In this document: positions 24,981 through 33,125 of the stretch, piece by piece
Numbering within the stretch: the first letter of the stretch is position 1
How the letters are laid out: the number at the start of each line of letters is the position of its first letter
DNA from: JBCBSS01 sp039819065
GTDB lineage: Bacteria; Bacteroidota; Bacteroidia; Cytophagales; Cyclobacteriaceae
Direction: 5' to 3'
NCBI GenBank assembly: GCA_039819065.1
Contig: JBCBSS010000053.1
Coordinates: 1-44,129 of the forward strand
DNA length: 44,129 nt
Translations under genes and position numbers: made by a program
The notes under the pieces: generated by a model
The model's database searches: none
What the model saw: only the letters and a program-made list of their open reading frames with translations
What the model was told of the DNA's origin: nothing

Positions 24981-26544
24981 TCGGGTATTCCGCTTAGCTT
25001 GGTTAATACTGCCCCTCATGTTGGCTGCCTGTTCGCAGCAGTCAGAAAAAAACACTCCAGTAGCGGAATCGAGACGTTATACAGACATCGTTATCATCAT
25101 GGCCGACGACATGGGTTACTCCGATCTAGGCTGCTACGGTAGTGAAATCCACACTCCCCATCTTGACTCACTGGCGGCTAGCGGCCTGCGTTCGACCAGA
25201 TTCTACAATAATGCCAAATGTTACCCTAGCCGGGCTTCCTTACTCACCGGTATGTATCCGCACAAAACCGGGTTAGGTAGACACATCCTTCACCTTAACA
25301 AACCGAAAGAAGCAACAGGGCCTTTCCAGGGTTGGTTGAGTGAGGGTACCATTACCATCGCGGAAGCACTTAAAACCCGGCCTTACAAATCCTATATGTC
25401 TGGGAAGTGGCATGTGGGGGAGAATCCGGAAGATTGGCCTCTGAAGAGAGGCTTTGACGGCTATTTTGGCCTCATCAGTGGTGCGAGCAGTTATTACGAA
25501 ATTATTGGTGGGCAGAAGCGGGTCAGGCAGATGGTCTTGGAAAACGAGCTTTGGACGCCACCTGATTCAGGGTTCTACCTAACAGATGCTATCAGTGATT
25601 ATGCCGCTAAGCGCATCGAAACGGCACCACTCGATTCAGGGCTGTTTATTTATGTCGCTTATACTGCACCACACTGGCCATTGCACGCGCTGGAGGAGGA
25701 TATCCAAAAATATGAAGGTATTTACGACGTTGGCTGGGATACAATACGCCAACGCCGCTTGGATAAGATGAAGGCACTAAACCTGGTCAAGTCACCGTCA
25801 CAGCTATCTCCCAAGCCGGGTAGTATTCCTAACTGGGAATCTGTTGGAAATAAGCAGGAATGGGCTCGAAAGATGGCCGTTTATGCAGCTATGATCGACC
25901 GAATGGATCAGGGTGTCGGTAGGATAGTCAAGGCACTGAAAAAGCGAGGGAATTTTGAAAACACATTGATCATATTTCTTTCGGATAATGGTGCCTCCTC
26001 CGAAAACATAGCAGGTAGAAAACTGCATAACCCAAAGGCGACCATTGGTAGTCGAGGCTCTTACCTTTCTTATGAGGAGCCATGGGCCAATGTCTCCAAT
26101 GCCCCTTTTCTACGATACAAGCTTGAATTGGAGGAGGGTGGGATTGCCACACCTCTTATCGCCAGTTGGCCGAAGTTGATTGAGCCTCGATATATTAATG
26201 ACCACTACATAGGACACATTTCTGACTTTTTCCCAACCATCATGGATATCACAGCCACGGACTTAAGCCAAGATTATGTCACAGAAATTGATGGCAAAAG
26301 TATGATGCCGCTATTCACCGGGGCAGCATCATTCGGGCATGATACTTTATTCTGGGAGTACCAAAACCGAAAAGCGATAATGGCCAGAAACTGGAAGTTG
26401 ATCCAGGGTAAAAGCGGTGCATGGAAGCTATATGATCTATCCACGGATCGCATAGAACAGCAAGATCTCAGCCTGGTATATCCGGATAAGGTTGATTCTC
26501 TAGCCAAAAGTTATCAGCAATGGACAGAGAAAATCGGCATATGA
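24970..26544 (+). CDS. Formylglycine-dependent sulfatase lipoprotein (S1 family)
   Basis: A 524-aa arylsulfatase-like enzyme that removes sulfate esters from glycans. The lipobox LAAC (Cys21) predicts an exported lipoprotein. Metal ligands are in VIIMADDMGYSDLGCYG (41-57). The modification motif CYPSRASLLTG begins at Cys84 (CxPSR), so an FGE- or anSME-type maturase is needed elsewhere in the genome. SGKWHVG (about 145) and FLSDNGASSE (about 337) are further conserved blocks. The C-terminal domain ends with a LYDLSTDRIEQQDLS motif. It overlaps the GH28 gene by 11 nt, and its TGA overlaps the ATG of the enolase remnant, so a three-gene unit once existed. Confidence 0.93.
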   Translation: MSSNRVFRLAWLILPLMLAACSQQSEKNTPVAESRRYTDIVIIMADDMGYSDLGCYGSEIHTPHLDSLAASGLRSTRFYNNAKCYPSRASLLTGMYPHKTGLGRHILHLNKPKEATGPFQGWLSEGTITIAEALKTRPYKSYMSGKWHVGENPEDWPLKRGFDGYFGLISGASSYYEIIGGQKRVRQMVLENELWTPPDSGFYLTDAISDYAAKRIETAPLDSGLFIYVAYTAPHWPLHALEEDIQKYEGIYDVGWDTIRQRRLDKMKALNLVKSPSQLSPKPGSIPNWESVGNKQEWARKMAVYAAMIDRMDQGVGRIVKALKKRGNFENTLIIFLSDNGASSENIAGRKLHNPKATIGSRGSYLSYEEPWANVSNAPFLRYKLELEEGGIATPLIASWPKLIEPRYINDHYIGHISDFFPTIMDITATDLSQDYVTEIDGKSMMPLFTGAASFGHDTLFWEYQNRKAIMARNWKLIQGKSGAWKLYDLSTDRIEQQDLSLVYPDKVDSLAKSYQQWTEKIGI

Positions 26545-26845
26545 ACGCCCGTAGGACTTTTCTAAAACAGGCTTTAGTATCTACGGCTGCCTTACCCTTG
26601 GTATCTTGCACTGCACACCCCATATTTCTGGTTTAGGCTTGGGCTTTTTCTACATGATGCACTTCGCTTCATGTATGGAGAATATTGGTCCCTATCAAGA
26701 ATTCAAAGGCAATAAAGACAAAGTCCTGGTCATAAGTGATGTTTCTCTATCTCCTGAAAGCAGTAAAATAGCCATTCCGAAAGGCCCTGGTTTGGGTATT
26801 GAGTTTGAGGATGGGTTTTTAGAAGGTGGTAGGCCGGTTTGTTAG
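26541..26845 (+). pseudogene. Enolase-superfamily gene remnant with internal deletion
   Basis: The ATG at 26541 overlaps the sulfatase stop (ATGA). The first 31 codons encode a Tat-like lipoprotein leader (RRTFLKQ, then LVSC) and then stop at 26636. In another frame, from about 26610 to 26845, the translation TPHISGLGLGFFYMMHFASC, then GPYQEFKG, then IAIPKGPGLGIEFE looks like the C-terminal end of a mandelate racemase/muconate lactonizing enzyme. About 300 or more codons of the barrel are missing and the frames no longer join. The intact enzyme at 39388-40623 has a comparable leader and C-terminal PGLG motif, but is not the direct source. I read this as an eroded third gene of the GH28-sulfatase unit. 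Confidence 0.7.
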
Positions 26846-26877
26846 GATTGTTGAGTGGCAACTAAGCAAGTCGCCCT

Positions 26878-26900
26878 GGCGCGAAAGTTACTTTCGTGCC
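26878..26900. repeat. GAAAG hairpin, copy 1
   Basis: Arms GGCGCGAAAG / CTTTCGTGCC (one G-U pair) around a TTA loop. The same structure occurs at 27364-27384, and a decayed form at about 37908-37928. Confidence 0.75.
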
Positions 26901-26920
26901 ATTTTTGGCATATCATCAAT

Positions 26921-26980
26921 TGATCAAATACACAGGACTAGTATCGCGCCCGATGCCGCTAAGTTCCTTTCAAGAGGACT
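26921..26980 (-). repeat. 60-nt intergenic repeat C, copy 2
   Basis: Read on the minus strand it aligns end to end with copy 1 (23311-23370), from AGTCCTCTTGAAAGGAACTT to TATTTGATCA. Beyond it on the minus strand the sequence includes GCCAATGGCTTTAAAGAACG, the leader also seen near 23.2, 37.8 and 44.1 kb. Confidence 0.8.
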
Positions 26981-27116
26981 GGTGTAATAGTTTGATGTGA
27001 TAATACTATAATGATTTGATAGTTTTCGTTCTTTAAAGCCATTGGCTATATGATCAAATGATTATATCGAACATGATCATTTGTGGATATGTGGTTGCTG
27101 GTGCTCCATCCTCATG

Positions 27117-27149
27117 AGTAATTAGATTACTTGGAGTAATCTAATTACT
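27117..27149. repeat. Palindromic repeat A, copy 3
   Basis: Perfect 15-bp arms AGTAATTAGATTACT / AGTAATCTAATTACT with spacer TGG. The following sequence (TATCCACCCCCTGCC, then GCCAGCGGGGGACAG) is shared with copy 5, so these two belong to a larger composite element. Confidence 0.9.
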
Positions 27150-27157
27150 TTTTATCC

Positions 27158-27183
27158 ACCCCCTGCCGCCGCCAGCGGGGGAC
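27158..27183. repeat. GC-rich hairpin following palindrome A, copy 1
   Basis: A C-run (CACCCCCTGCC) and GCCAGCGGGGGAC can pair as a short GC-rich stem. The counterpart at 37990-38016 has a cleaner CCCCGC / GCGGGG stem. Confidence 0.65.
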
Positions 27184-27238
27184 AGCCAGAATGACTGCAG
27201 TGGCGCATATGATAGGCAATTCGTAATTTCTAATTAGT

Positions 27239-27285
27239 TCTGGATTGCGTTGCTCCTTCGTCGCGCGCAATGACAGCCAGAATTA
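27239..27285. repeat. Dispersed hairpin repeat F, copy 1
   Basis: CTGGATTGCGTTGCTCCTTC followed by GTCGCGCGCAATGACAG forms an imperfect hairpin. A related copy is at 38094-38165. Similar GCAATGACG / CGTCATTGC repeats are widespread between genes in many bacteria. Confidence 0.6.
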
Positions 27286-27290
27286 ATACG

Positions 27291-27326
27291 GTGCTCGACG
27301 GTACTAAGTTCCTTTCAGGAGGACTG
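27291..27326 (-). repeat. 60-nt intergenic repeat C, copy 3 (partial)
   Basis: On the minus strand AGTCCTCCTGAAAGGAACTT continues into AGTACCGTCGAGCACC, matching the first 36 nt of copies 1 and 4. The distal part is missing. Confidence 0.75.
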
Positions 27327-27332
27327 GTATGA

Positions 27333-27357
27333 AGGCCTGATATGGCCTCAGGCCTTT
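27333..27357. repeat. Nine-bp hairpin AAGGCCTGA / TCAGGCCTT
   Basis: Perfect 9-bp arms with a 7-nt loop inside the repeat-dense region. No other copy was found in the window. Confidence 0.7.
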
Positions 27358-27363
27358 ACCCTA

Positions 27364-27384
27364 GCGCGAAAGTAACTTTCGCGC
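27364..27384. repeat. GAAAG hairpin, copy 2
   Basis: Perfect 9-bp arms GCGCGAAAG / CTTTCGCGC with a TAA loop. Confidence 0.75.
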
Positions 27385-27412
27385 CTTTTCTGAGTGAGAA
27401 GCTAGCCTTCCG

Positions 27413-27445
27413 AGTAACGAGATTACTCGAAGTAATCTCGTTACT
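27413..27445. repeat. Palindromic repeat A, copy 4
   Basis: Perfect 15-bp arms AGTAACGAGATTACT / AGTAATCTCGTTACT with spacer CGA. Relative to copy 1 a single base in the left arm (A to G) is matched by the complementary change in the right arm. Confidence 0.9.
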
Positions 27446-27466
27446 TTCAGTCTGCCGGTTTCAAAC

Positions 27467-27486
27467 GCCGGGTGGAAACACCCGGC
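27467..27486. repeat. GC-rich hairpin GCCGGGTG / CACCCGGC
   Basis: Perfect 8-bp arms around a GAAA tetraloop, 21 nt after palindrome A copy 4. GAAA (GNRA) loops favour stable RNA folding. Confidence 0.7.
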
Positions 27487-27540
27487 TCGCACATGTTTGC
27501 TTATAGAAAGCAAGTCTTGATGAATGATTGAATGGACTAA

Positions 27541-27573
27541 AAACAAAAAAAGAGGTGCCTCGTGAGCACCCCT
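27541..27573 (-). terminator. Rho-independent terminator of the receptor operon
   Basis: On the minus strand AGGGGTGC / GCACCTCT (one G-U pair, 7-nt loop) is followed by TTTTTTGTTT. It lies 24 nt after the stop of the lipoprotein gene and ends the sigma/receptor/beta-helix/lipoprotein unit. Confidence 0.85.
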
Positions 27574-27596
27574 TTAGCTGTGAGTTTTATGGGTAG

Positions 27597-28031
27597 CTAT
27601 TGCGCAACTAGATTAAAAACATAACTTCCGCTAAGGCCTTCGGTTCTTCCTCCAATTGTATTACCGTTGGCCGTAAAGGTCAACTGCAAGGTTGTGGCTT
27701 CATCATTGAAGTTTGTGGTGATATTGATACCATCGATGACTACCACATCAAGATTATTGGTTCCGAAGTCCCAGAATCCACTACCTACAAATAGCGGTTC
27801 GCCATTCTCCGTAATGAATCTTTTATCGTCTGTAAATTGAATAGTAAAGTTCGTGTAAGAAGGAGCAGTCACGTCAAAGTCGTCTAGATTGACACTTTGC
27901 ACGCTCCACGTTTTGGCAATCTTTTGCAATTGTAATTGTTCTGGTGTCGGATCATCATCCCCGTCACATCCGAGTGTAGCAAATAAGCCAAGCAAAAGCA
28001 CCGTAGAGAATATATAACTTATCTTTTTCAT
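27597..28031 (-). CDS. Small lipocalin-like lipoprotein
   Basis: A 144-aa lipoprotein with lipobox TLGC (Cys22) and an acidic DGDDD stretch right after it, as is common in surface-exposed Bacteroidota lipoproteins. The mature part (about 35-144) is beta-rich: KTWSVQSVNLDDFDV, then FTIQFTDDKRFITENG, FWDFG and LQLTFTANG. This pattern resembles lipocalin-like or DUF5004-type domains of glycan loci, but I cannot name a family with confidence. It lies 18 nt after the beta-helix gene and is the last gene of the receptor operon, so it may be an accessory surface glycan-binding component. Confidence 0.65.
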   Translation of the reverse strand: MKKISYIFSTVLLLGLFATLGCDGDDDPTPEQLQLQKIAKTWSVQSVNLDDFDVTAPSYTNFTIQFTDDKRFITENGEPLFVGSGFWDFGTNNLDVVVIDGINITTNFNDEATTLQLTFTANGNTIGGRTEGLSGSYVFNLVAQ

Positions 28032-28049
28032 CGTTTAATCCGTTTTATT

Positions 28050-29864
28050 TTACTCTTTGATAATTTTAAATGTAGCAATGGCGCTATCGCTTCCTTGCAC
28101 TCGAATAGCATAGATGCCAGGCTTCCAACCGGCTATATCTAAAGTCGTTTCATTGGTATTCACCACAGTGACCGATTCTACCGTCTGGCCTAATGAATTC
28201 ACCACGTCAATTGATCGTGCCTTGGTGTCATTAAATAGAAGATTGATGTGCGATCGCGCTGGATTAGGATAAGCAATAATACTTCTATCTAGATTTTCAC
28301 CAATGGAGGTGATGACTGAAGAAATGAAAGCATCTCTGGCGGTGGTAAGTGCGGTAAGTGCCGCATCTATCTCACCCTCGGTGGAAGCGGCATTATCGGC
28401 GACCGCCTGAGCTGCATCAATGGCAGCTTGCAAGGCATCAATAGCCGATTGCGGATGGTTACCAATGTTTCCACCAGCCGTGGCTTGTGTGATCAGATCA
28501 TTGGCTTCGGTCAAAGCTTGAAATAATCCGTTAATGCCAGTAGCTGTTAATTCCCAATTCAAATCACCAAGCTGGCCATTAGTAGTAGAAGCCGATGCTG
28601 ACAACTTATTATCTGGAAAGGAAAGGTCTATTTCAGAAAGAGTTGGGTCATTGACCCAATCATCCAATTCTATACTGCCATCAAAGTTGTCCCAGGTTTG
28701 TTGAATGAAGGCCAACGGCAAAGCAGGCTCATTGGCAAAATCAGGGTCTTCCTCAATATTTGTGTCCATGGTCTCATTGAATTGCATAAAAGCAATAGCC
28801 GTCGCACTCCATATCGGCCTTTCAACCAAAGCTGCATTTTCTTCTGGATCCGGATTGAACACAGGCCGAGCATCCGTTACTTCAGATGCGGTATAGATGT
28901 TATTATTTCTGATATCAGCTGTCTGCGTGGCTCCAAGGTCAGTTAAGATGTCCATAGAAACCGAGTCTAGTATGATTGAAGGGTCAGGAAGATCCTCAGG
29001 ATCAAGCACGAATGGATCATTACCTGGAATTGTATCTTGCCCGGAGCCCAGGAAGCTAGGGTTGATGATAATGTTATCCGTAAAAATAAATTCTACCACC
29101 GGGCCAAAATCCGAAAGCCTTTGACCAACATTAATACAAGTGTTGTTGGTAAACTTACAATACTTGATAAAGCTTTCGGCACCACTTCCGTCTCGGATAA
29201 TTCTACTGGTAATATTGTACATAGTAGAGTTTTCAATGACCAAAGTATCGATCATATTCCCTCTGTCATCTAAGACACGTCCGTTATCGACATCATCAGG
29301 CGTTCCCATTCTGGAAATGATAGAATTGCGAATGTATATTTTGTTACCTGCGTTGTCTAGCCTGAAGGCTGTCTGAGAATCTTCATCCATCACACAATCA
29401 TCAATCTCGATTCTAGCATCATCCGCACTGACCCTGATCATTCTGGATTCCAATCCACCCTCCTCATTTCGACTGGTGATGTACAATCCTCTTAATGTAA
29501 GATCACCTCGCGCGCGGAAAGGCCGATCTGACTCACCACTAGCTACTCCTGGTACTAGCAAAGGCCTTGGGCCATCGCCATCAGCAGCTTCGATAATGAG
29601 GTGAAAGCCGCTATGCTCAATTGAGCCATTGAGAATGTAGGTAGCCCCTCTTTCAAGTCGGTAAGTGGTATTAGGGTCTTGTCTTTCTCCGGTTGCTGTG
29701 GTATCGCCATCAATAGCGTTATTCAAAGCCCCAAATTCTCCCGGAGCCACATCAACTATACGCTGTGCATGGGTATCGTAAGCTGACAGCATCACCAGCA
29801 TCACGATTAAAAACTGGAAAAGCATTCCTTTTTTTGTAGAAACCTTCATAAGCTTAATAGTCAT
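28050..29864 (-). CDS. T9SS-secreted beta-helix protein with FIVAR-like region
   Basis: A 604-aa protein with a signal peptide (ending near THAQ, about residue 34; Met6 at 29849 is an alternative start). Residues about 35-300 form a right-handed parallel beta-helix with turns such as LTLRGLYITS, IEIDDCVMDED, IYIRNSIIS and LVIENSTMYNI. This resembles polysaccharide lyase 6 or DUF4957-type helices, but no catalytic set can be assigned. Residues about 450-510 are a helical FIVAR-like segment (SAIDALQAAIDAAQAVADNA). The last 75 residues are a T9SS type A sorting domain (AYPNPARSHINLLF, then GWKPGIYAIRV). It follows the TonB receptor by 12 nt. It may be a cell-surface lyase or glycan-binding protein whose product feeds the receptor. 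Confidence 0.8.
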   Translation of the reverse strand: MTIKLMKVSTKKGMLFQFLIVMLVMLSAYDTHAQRIVDVAPGEFGALNNAIDGDTTATGERQDPNTTYRLERGATYILNGSIEHSGFHLIIEAADGDGPRPLLVPGVASGESDRPFRARGDLTLRGLYITSRNEEGGLESRMIRVSADDARIEIDDCVMDEDSQTAFRLDNAGNKIYIRNSIISRMGTPDDVDNGRVLDDRGNMIDTLVIENSTMYNITSRIIRDGSGAESFIKYCKFTNNTCINVGQRLSDFGPVVEFIFTDNIIINPSFLGSGQDTIPGNDPFVLDPEDLPDPSIILDSVSMDILTDLGATQTADIRNNNIYTASEVTDARPVFNPDPEENAALVERPIWSATAIAFMQFNETMDTNIEEDPDFANEPALPLAFIQQTWDNFDGSIELDDWVNDPTLSEIDLSFPDNKLSASASTTNGQLGDLNWELTATGINGLFQALTEANDLITQATAGGNIGNHPQSAIDALQAAIDAAQAVADNAASTEGEIDAALTALTTARDAFISSVITSIGENLDRSIIAYPNPARSHINLLFNDTKARSIDVVNSLGQTVESVTVVNTNETTLDIAGWKPGIYAIRVQGSDSAIATFKIIKE

Positions 29865-29876
29865 TTTGGTTGTTAA

Positions 29877-32819
29877 TTATTTGAACCTATATTGAATGCC
29901 CAGGTCATAAGAAGACCCGAACTCCTCTCTGAATCTTTCAGAACCTTCGCCAAACCTTGATCTATCTTGTTGATTATTGAGATTGTTTCCGTTAAAGAAT
30001 ATGGTAAGACCCTCAACTACCTTTTGCTTCACTGAAAAGTCAAGTCTGGTAAACTCACGGGTGAACCTGTCTTGTGTTGGATCTTGATTAATCTCTGTCT
30101 GAAATCCGCCTGGTCGAGTTGAACCTGAACCTCCGGCCAGATTACCGAGTGCTTCACCCTGGTATAGCAAGGAAAACCGGGCAGAAAAACCGCCTTTCTC
30201 ATAACCTAGTGATAAGTTGTAAATCCGGTTTACCTGTCCAATCAAGTTAGTCTCCCTTTCTGTATTGATCACCCTTAGTTCATTTCCCTGACGCTCTTCA
30301 ATTCTAAAAGGCACAAACGTCCTCGAATCTATAAAGGAAGCATTAGCGGCTAATACAAAGCCATCCAATGGAGAGGGAAGAAAACTGGTGCGCACCTGCA
30401 CATCTATTTCAACTCCATAAACCTCTGTGGTGCCTATGGCATTTTCAGGTCGTCTCAGATCAAACCCTTGAACTGCTTGACTGAACTCTGGATCATCGAC
30501 AATCGTACTTTCCCTGATGAAATCGACGTCATTAAGAGATTTGTAAAACCCGCCGAGGGTGACTAACCCAAAACCCTTGTAGTAAGAAAGGAATACATCA
30601 TAGTTCCAGGCAGTTTGGTGTTGTAGGTCAAAGTTGCCCTGTTCTATCTCATCATCGTCACTGTTGATACGCTGGAAAGGAACAAGGTTAATAAAGTCCG
30701 GGCGGTTCAGTGATCTGGTCACTGCGGATCGCACATCAAAGTTATCGTTGACTTTGTATTTCAAGTGGAATGAAGGTAGCAACTCCCCATAAGACCTGGA
30801 TTCGGTGACTTCGTCAATGAACTGCCTTGGATCATCACCAATTTCAATTTCAGAAGCACTGACCGAGCCAGCGATAATGCCACCAGTATATTCTATGGAA
30901 GTATTTTCATAGCGCGCTCCCAAAAGCATGGTTAGCTTCTTGCCAAAATTCAATTCACTCATCAAATAGGCAGCAGTAATGGTTTCATCACCGGTGTAAT
31001 CACCACCATCTACCAAGGCATCCCTGGAGTAGTAATCGAGCAAGAATTCATCCAAGAAGTTATTTAGGAGTACCTCACTTAAGCCAGGGCCATTCACACT
31101 ACCGTCGCCTGGTCCAAGGAAAAATTCTCCGTCTAAGAAGTTCTCTGCTTCGTAATTGCCAAGAAAGTTGCTGATAGTGGGCTGACCACCTGCAGTAGTA
31201 ACGAATCTACCAGGATTGTCTATTGCTACACTCTCAATAGCATCAAACCTGGCCTGTAATCGCTGGATATCTCGCATCCTGTTCACATCGCGTACTTTAC
31301 CACCTCCTTTGATGTAGCCAGAGATCTTGTCACCCAAGTCTAAGGGGTATTTCAAATCTATTTGGGCGGTAATGTTCTCCGTGGATATCTCGTCATCATC
31401 CAGCCTGGAGGATTGAAAGAATGTGAGTCCCAGATCATTTCTGGTAGCGTTGATGATATCTTGCGCGTCATTAGTATCTACAATTAGAGCGCCATCAATA
31501 GCCCCCTGGTCTCTGAATCGCGCATCGTGGTTAAAAGGAGTGGTTTGTCTACTTTGTGAGTATGAAGACCTCCAACTTATATCGAGTTTTTTAAATGTTT
31601 TTATATTACCCTCCAGATTCACGCTGGCCAGGCTTCGATCAACTTCCCTGTCCCTGATGTCATATTCCAGCCTAGAACTACTGGCGCGGAATCTCCTTCT
31701 TCTTCTTGTCTCGTCACGATCATTTCTAGACCAAATGGCGTTGAGGGCAATACCTCCATTTTTCAACCTATAGTCAATGGTAGTATTGATACCATACCGG
31801 AACCTGGTTTCCACGCGATCTGTCAAATTGACATCTGTGACTAGTAGGATATTCTCGCCTGTCTGTGCATCCAATTGATCAAAAGCCCTGTCAATAACCA
31901 ATACTTCGGAGCTTCTATTTACTCTTTGGTAATTACCGCCCAATATCACACCCAGCTTATTGTTCAAAAAGCGGTTGCCGATATTACCATTAAGGCGATG
32001 TTGACCAAATTCATTTTCCAGGCCATTATATCCATGGAGATACCGAAAGCTTCCTTCCCAATTTTCGTCCGCTTTTTTAGAAACAAAATTCACCGTACCT
32101 CCCACGGCATCCCCATCCTTATCAGGCGTTAGCGCCTTAAAAACTTCGATACCTTCCAGTGCATCTGTAGAAATAATACTCAAGTCAACTGATCGATTGC
32201 TGGCATCCGTAGAGGGGATACGCTCGCCGTTTACCGTAATGGAGCTAAAACGTGGAGATAATCCTCTAATTACCACTTCCTGCGCCTCACCGGCATTTCG
32301 TCTAATGGCAATACCAGGTAAGCGTCCTACCGATTCTGCTGCATTTTGATCTGGCAGCGATCGTATTCTATCTTTGGAAACCACATTGACAATGGTATTA
32401 GAGTTGATCTGCTGATTGATGGCCGCCAGTTGACCTAGTGCCTGTCCTGTAACTACAATTTCTTCGCTCACTATGGCATCCGGTTCTAGGGCCAACTCCA
32501 CTTCTTGAAATACTTTTTCCTCGATTTCTACCGTTATCTCAAGCTGTTTATAACCTAAAAACCTCACCACCAAAGTCTGTTTACCTACAGGAATAATAAA
32601 GTCATAATCACCATAGGTATCGCTTACTGTGCCATCGGTAGTTCCCTTGATTAGAATGGTGGCACCTGGAAGTACTTCACCAGTGGTTTTGTCTGTGACC
32701 TTACCAAAAATACCACCAACGGGCTTGGTGCTTTGCGCTTGCAACTGACCAGTCGATAAGATAACTAGTAGAATGCCGCTTAACAGCCATGATAGAATGG
32801 AATCAGTTCTTTTCATCAT
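29877..32819 (-). CDS. TonB-dependent outer-membrane receptor
   Basis: A 980-aa receptor. The signal peptide (about 1-28, ending QLQAQ) is followed by a CarboxypepD_reg-like beta-sandwich (about 35-120; GIFGKVTDKTTGEVLPGATI), then a plug with VSKDRIRSLPDQNAAESVGR and VVIRGLSPRFSSITVNGERI (about 165-205). The rest is the 22-strand barrel ending in an aromatic YRFK. It imports oligosaccharides or other bulky ligands. No SusD gene is adjacent, unlike classical SusCD pairs; the plug style is closer to the SusD-independent receptors of alginate- and pectin-type loci. Its start overlaps the 77-aa gene by 17 nt, so the two are coupled. It is probably controlled by the ECF sigma gene upstream. Confidence 0.94.
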   Translation of the reverse strand: MMKRTDSILSWLLSGILLVILSTGQLQAQSTKPVGGIFGKVTDKTTGEVLPGATILIKGTTDGTVSDTYGDYDFIIPVGKQTLVVRFLGYKQLEITVEIEEKVFQEVELALEPDAIVSEEIVVTGQALGQLAAINQQINSNTIVNVVSKDRIRSLPDQNAAESVGRLPGIAIRRNAGEAQEVVIRGLSPRFSSITVNGERIPSTDASNRSVDLSIISTDALEGIEVFKALTPDKDGDAVGGTVNFVSKKADENWEGSFRYLHGYNGLENEFGQHRLNGNIGNRFLNNKLGVILGGNYQRVNRSSEVLVIDRAFDQLDAQTGENILLVTDVNLTDRVETRFRYGINTTIDYRLKNGGIALNAIWSRNDRDETRRRRRFRASSSRLEYDIRDREVDRSLASVNLEGNIKTFKKLDISWRSSYSQSRQTTPFNHDARFRDQGAIDGALIVDTNDAQDIINATRNDLGLTFFQSSRLDDDEISTENITAQIDLKYPLDLGDKISGYIKGGGKVRDVNRMRDIQRLQARFDAIESVAIDNPGRFVTTAGGQPTISNFLGNYEAENFLDGEFFLGPGDGSVNGPGLSEVLLNNFLDEFLLDYYSRDALVDGGDYTGDETITAAYLMSELNFGKKLTMLLGARYENTSIEYTGGIIAGSVSASEIEIGDDPRQFIDEVTESRSYGELLPSFHLKYKVNDNFDVRSAVTRSLNRPDFINLVPFQRINSDDDEIEQGNFDLQHQTAWNYDVFLSYYKGFGLVTLGGFYKSLNDVDFIRESTIVDDPEFSQAVQGFDLRRPENAIGTTEVYGVEIDVQVRTSFLPSPLDGFVLAANASFIDSRTFVPFRIEERQGNELRVINTERETNLIGQVNRIYNLSLGYEKGGFSARFSLLYQGEALGNLAGGSGSTRPGGFQTEINQDPTQDRFTREFTRLDFSVKQKVVEGLTIFFNGNNLNNQQDRSRFGEGSERFREEFGSSYDLGIQYRFK

Positions 32820-33036
32820 TGTTTTTGGTAGACTCTTTCCTCATAATACGTTCTGTAAGTGTTTTGAATTTGTTGTTTATGGCTCGCTGCGAAACTCCCA
32901 TGATCATGGAAGCGTCTGTTAATGCTTGTTCGTCGTTTATATCGTTTGGTGGAATCGGTTGGTCGCCATCATCATGATGGGCTGTCTCCGACCGAAGTTT
33001 TCCGGCCAACTTATCCCAAAATTGTTGTTCGTCCAT
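32803..33036 (-). CDS. Small soluble protein between the sigma factor and receptor
   Basis: A 77-aa hydrophilic protein (start MDEQQFWDKLAGKLRSE) with no membrane span or signal peptide. The middle part is acidic (HHDDGDQPIPPNDIND), and the last 40 residues look helical and basic (INNKFKTLTERIMRKES). I do not recognise a family. In Bacteroidota the position between an ECF sigma gene and a TonB receptor is usually taken by a FecR anti-sigma factor. This could be a reduced anti-sigma-like protein or a cytoplasmic remnant of one, but that is inference from position. It overlaps the receptor start by 17 nt, which supports a real coupled gene. Confidence 0.6.
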   Translation of the reverse strand: MDEQQFWDKLAGKLRSETAHHDDGDQPIPPNDINDEQALTDASMIMGVSQRAINNKFKTLTERIMRKESTKNNDEKN

Positions 33037-33125
33037 TGGTAACGATTTATTACTTTGGGACGAAGCGGTAATTTATTTACCCTTACAAAATGAGCCGATG
33101 TAGATCCATTGCGCATATCAACCCC

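Larger units (their letters stand above)
26846..27540. other. Repeat-dense intergenic region without genes
   Basis: About 700 bases between the enolase remnant and the terminator of the receptor operon hold at least ten hairpins or repeat copies, listed separately: GAAAG hairpins, repeat C in minus orientation twice, palindrome A twice, a GC-rich hairpin and a CTGGATTGC...GCAATGAC repeat (27239-27285). A frame at 27361-27546 covers repeats only and is not a gene. Confidence 0.8.

Noticed and set aside
27361..27546. Sixty-one-codon minus-strand frame
   Set aside because: It is made of palindrome A, GAAAG and GC-rich hairpin sequences and has no independent coding signal.
28698..29376. Several plus-strand frames opposite the beta-helix gene
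   Set aside because: The minus strand encodes a continuous exported protein with a T9SS domain in an operon; the plus-strand frames have no domains and overlap one another.
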